Positions 50,107 through 50,255 of a stretch of DNA of 50,255 nucleotides are shown here, one piece after another. Each line of letters opens with the position of its first letter. The stretch's first letter is position 1. The notes beneath the pieces are model-generated. The model was not told the origin of the DNA and did no database searches. It saw only the letters and a list, made by a program, of their open reading frames with translations. The DNA is from Marinobacter sp. (lineage in GTDB: Bacteria; Pseudomonadota; Gammaproteobacteria; Pseudomonadales; Oleiphilaceae): NCBI GenBank assembly GCA_014762755.1, contig JABURI010000258.1, forward strand, positions 1-50,255, read 5' to 3'. Both the position numbers and the translations under genes were made by a program.

Positions 50107-50136
50107 AATGTCCAATATTTAGGAGTATTGGACATT
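50107..50136. promoter_or_regulatory. perfect 11-bp inverted repeat, candidate operator
   Basis: AATGTCCAATA-TTTAGGAG-TATTGGACATT, 44 bp upstream of an ATG at 50180. Confidence 0.5.
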
Positions 50137-50179
50137 CCAGGTATTCCCCGGCAGAACTCACCATTAAAAGACGCCTCAC

Positions 50180-50255
50180 ATGAACTCCAGAGCCAGATTC
50201 CCCGGTTTTCCCTTGTTCGATACCGCCGAACTCATCCACGAACAGGCCGATCTCG
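50180..50255 (+). CDS. possible start of a CDS truncated by the window edge
   Basis: ATG opens MNSRARFPGFPLFDTAELIHEQADL with no stop before the window edge; no clear RBS. Confidence 0.35.
   Translation, partial: MNSRARFPGFPLFDTAELIHEQADL

Overview
This 50 kb window looks like chromosomal DNA from a Marinobacter-like gammaproteobacterium; the genus is an inference from overall protein character, not tested. Left to right it contains: the 3' end of a tRNA-Leu(UAA); ordinary housekeeping and transport genes; an apparent selenium module (PhnCDE-like ABC transporter, a SenB/TIGR04348-like glycosyltransferase, and an oxidoreductase-SelD fusion); a histone-H1-like/HhH protein; a GNAT-nitrilase fusion; RecQ; a large glycogen/alpha-glucan supercluster (glgP, glgA, glgB | glgC, GH57, malQ, PilZ, SDR, second glgP); TrkH; and a thiosulfate-oxidation (sox) cluster (soxCDXYZAKB plus DsrE, HbpS-like, DsbC/G-like and MBL genes). 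The right end is a gene-poor ~2 kb segment. It holds a 28-bp sequence matching the Escherichia coli chromosomal dif site at 26/28 positions, a pair of 30-bp palindromic REP-like repeats, a perfect 11-bp inverted repeat upstream of a truncated ORF, and a DUF1127-like small ORF absent from the supplied ORF track. The most noteworthy observations are the dif/terminus signature with polarised KOPS-like octamers, the senB-selD-transporter module without a visible senA, the variant metal-binding motif in the sox-linked MBL protein, and the doubly-phosphorylase, PilZ-containing glycogen locus. No searches were run; family calls come from reading motifs by eye.
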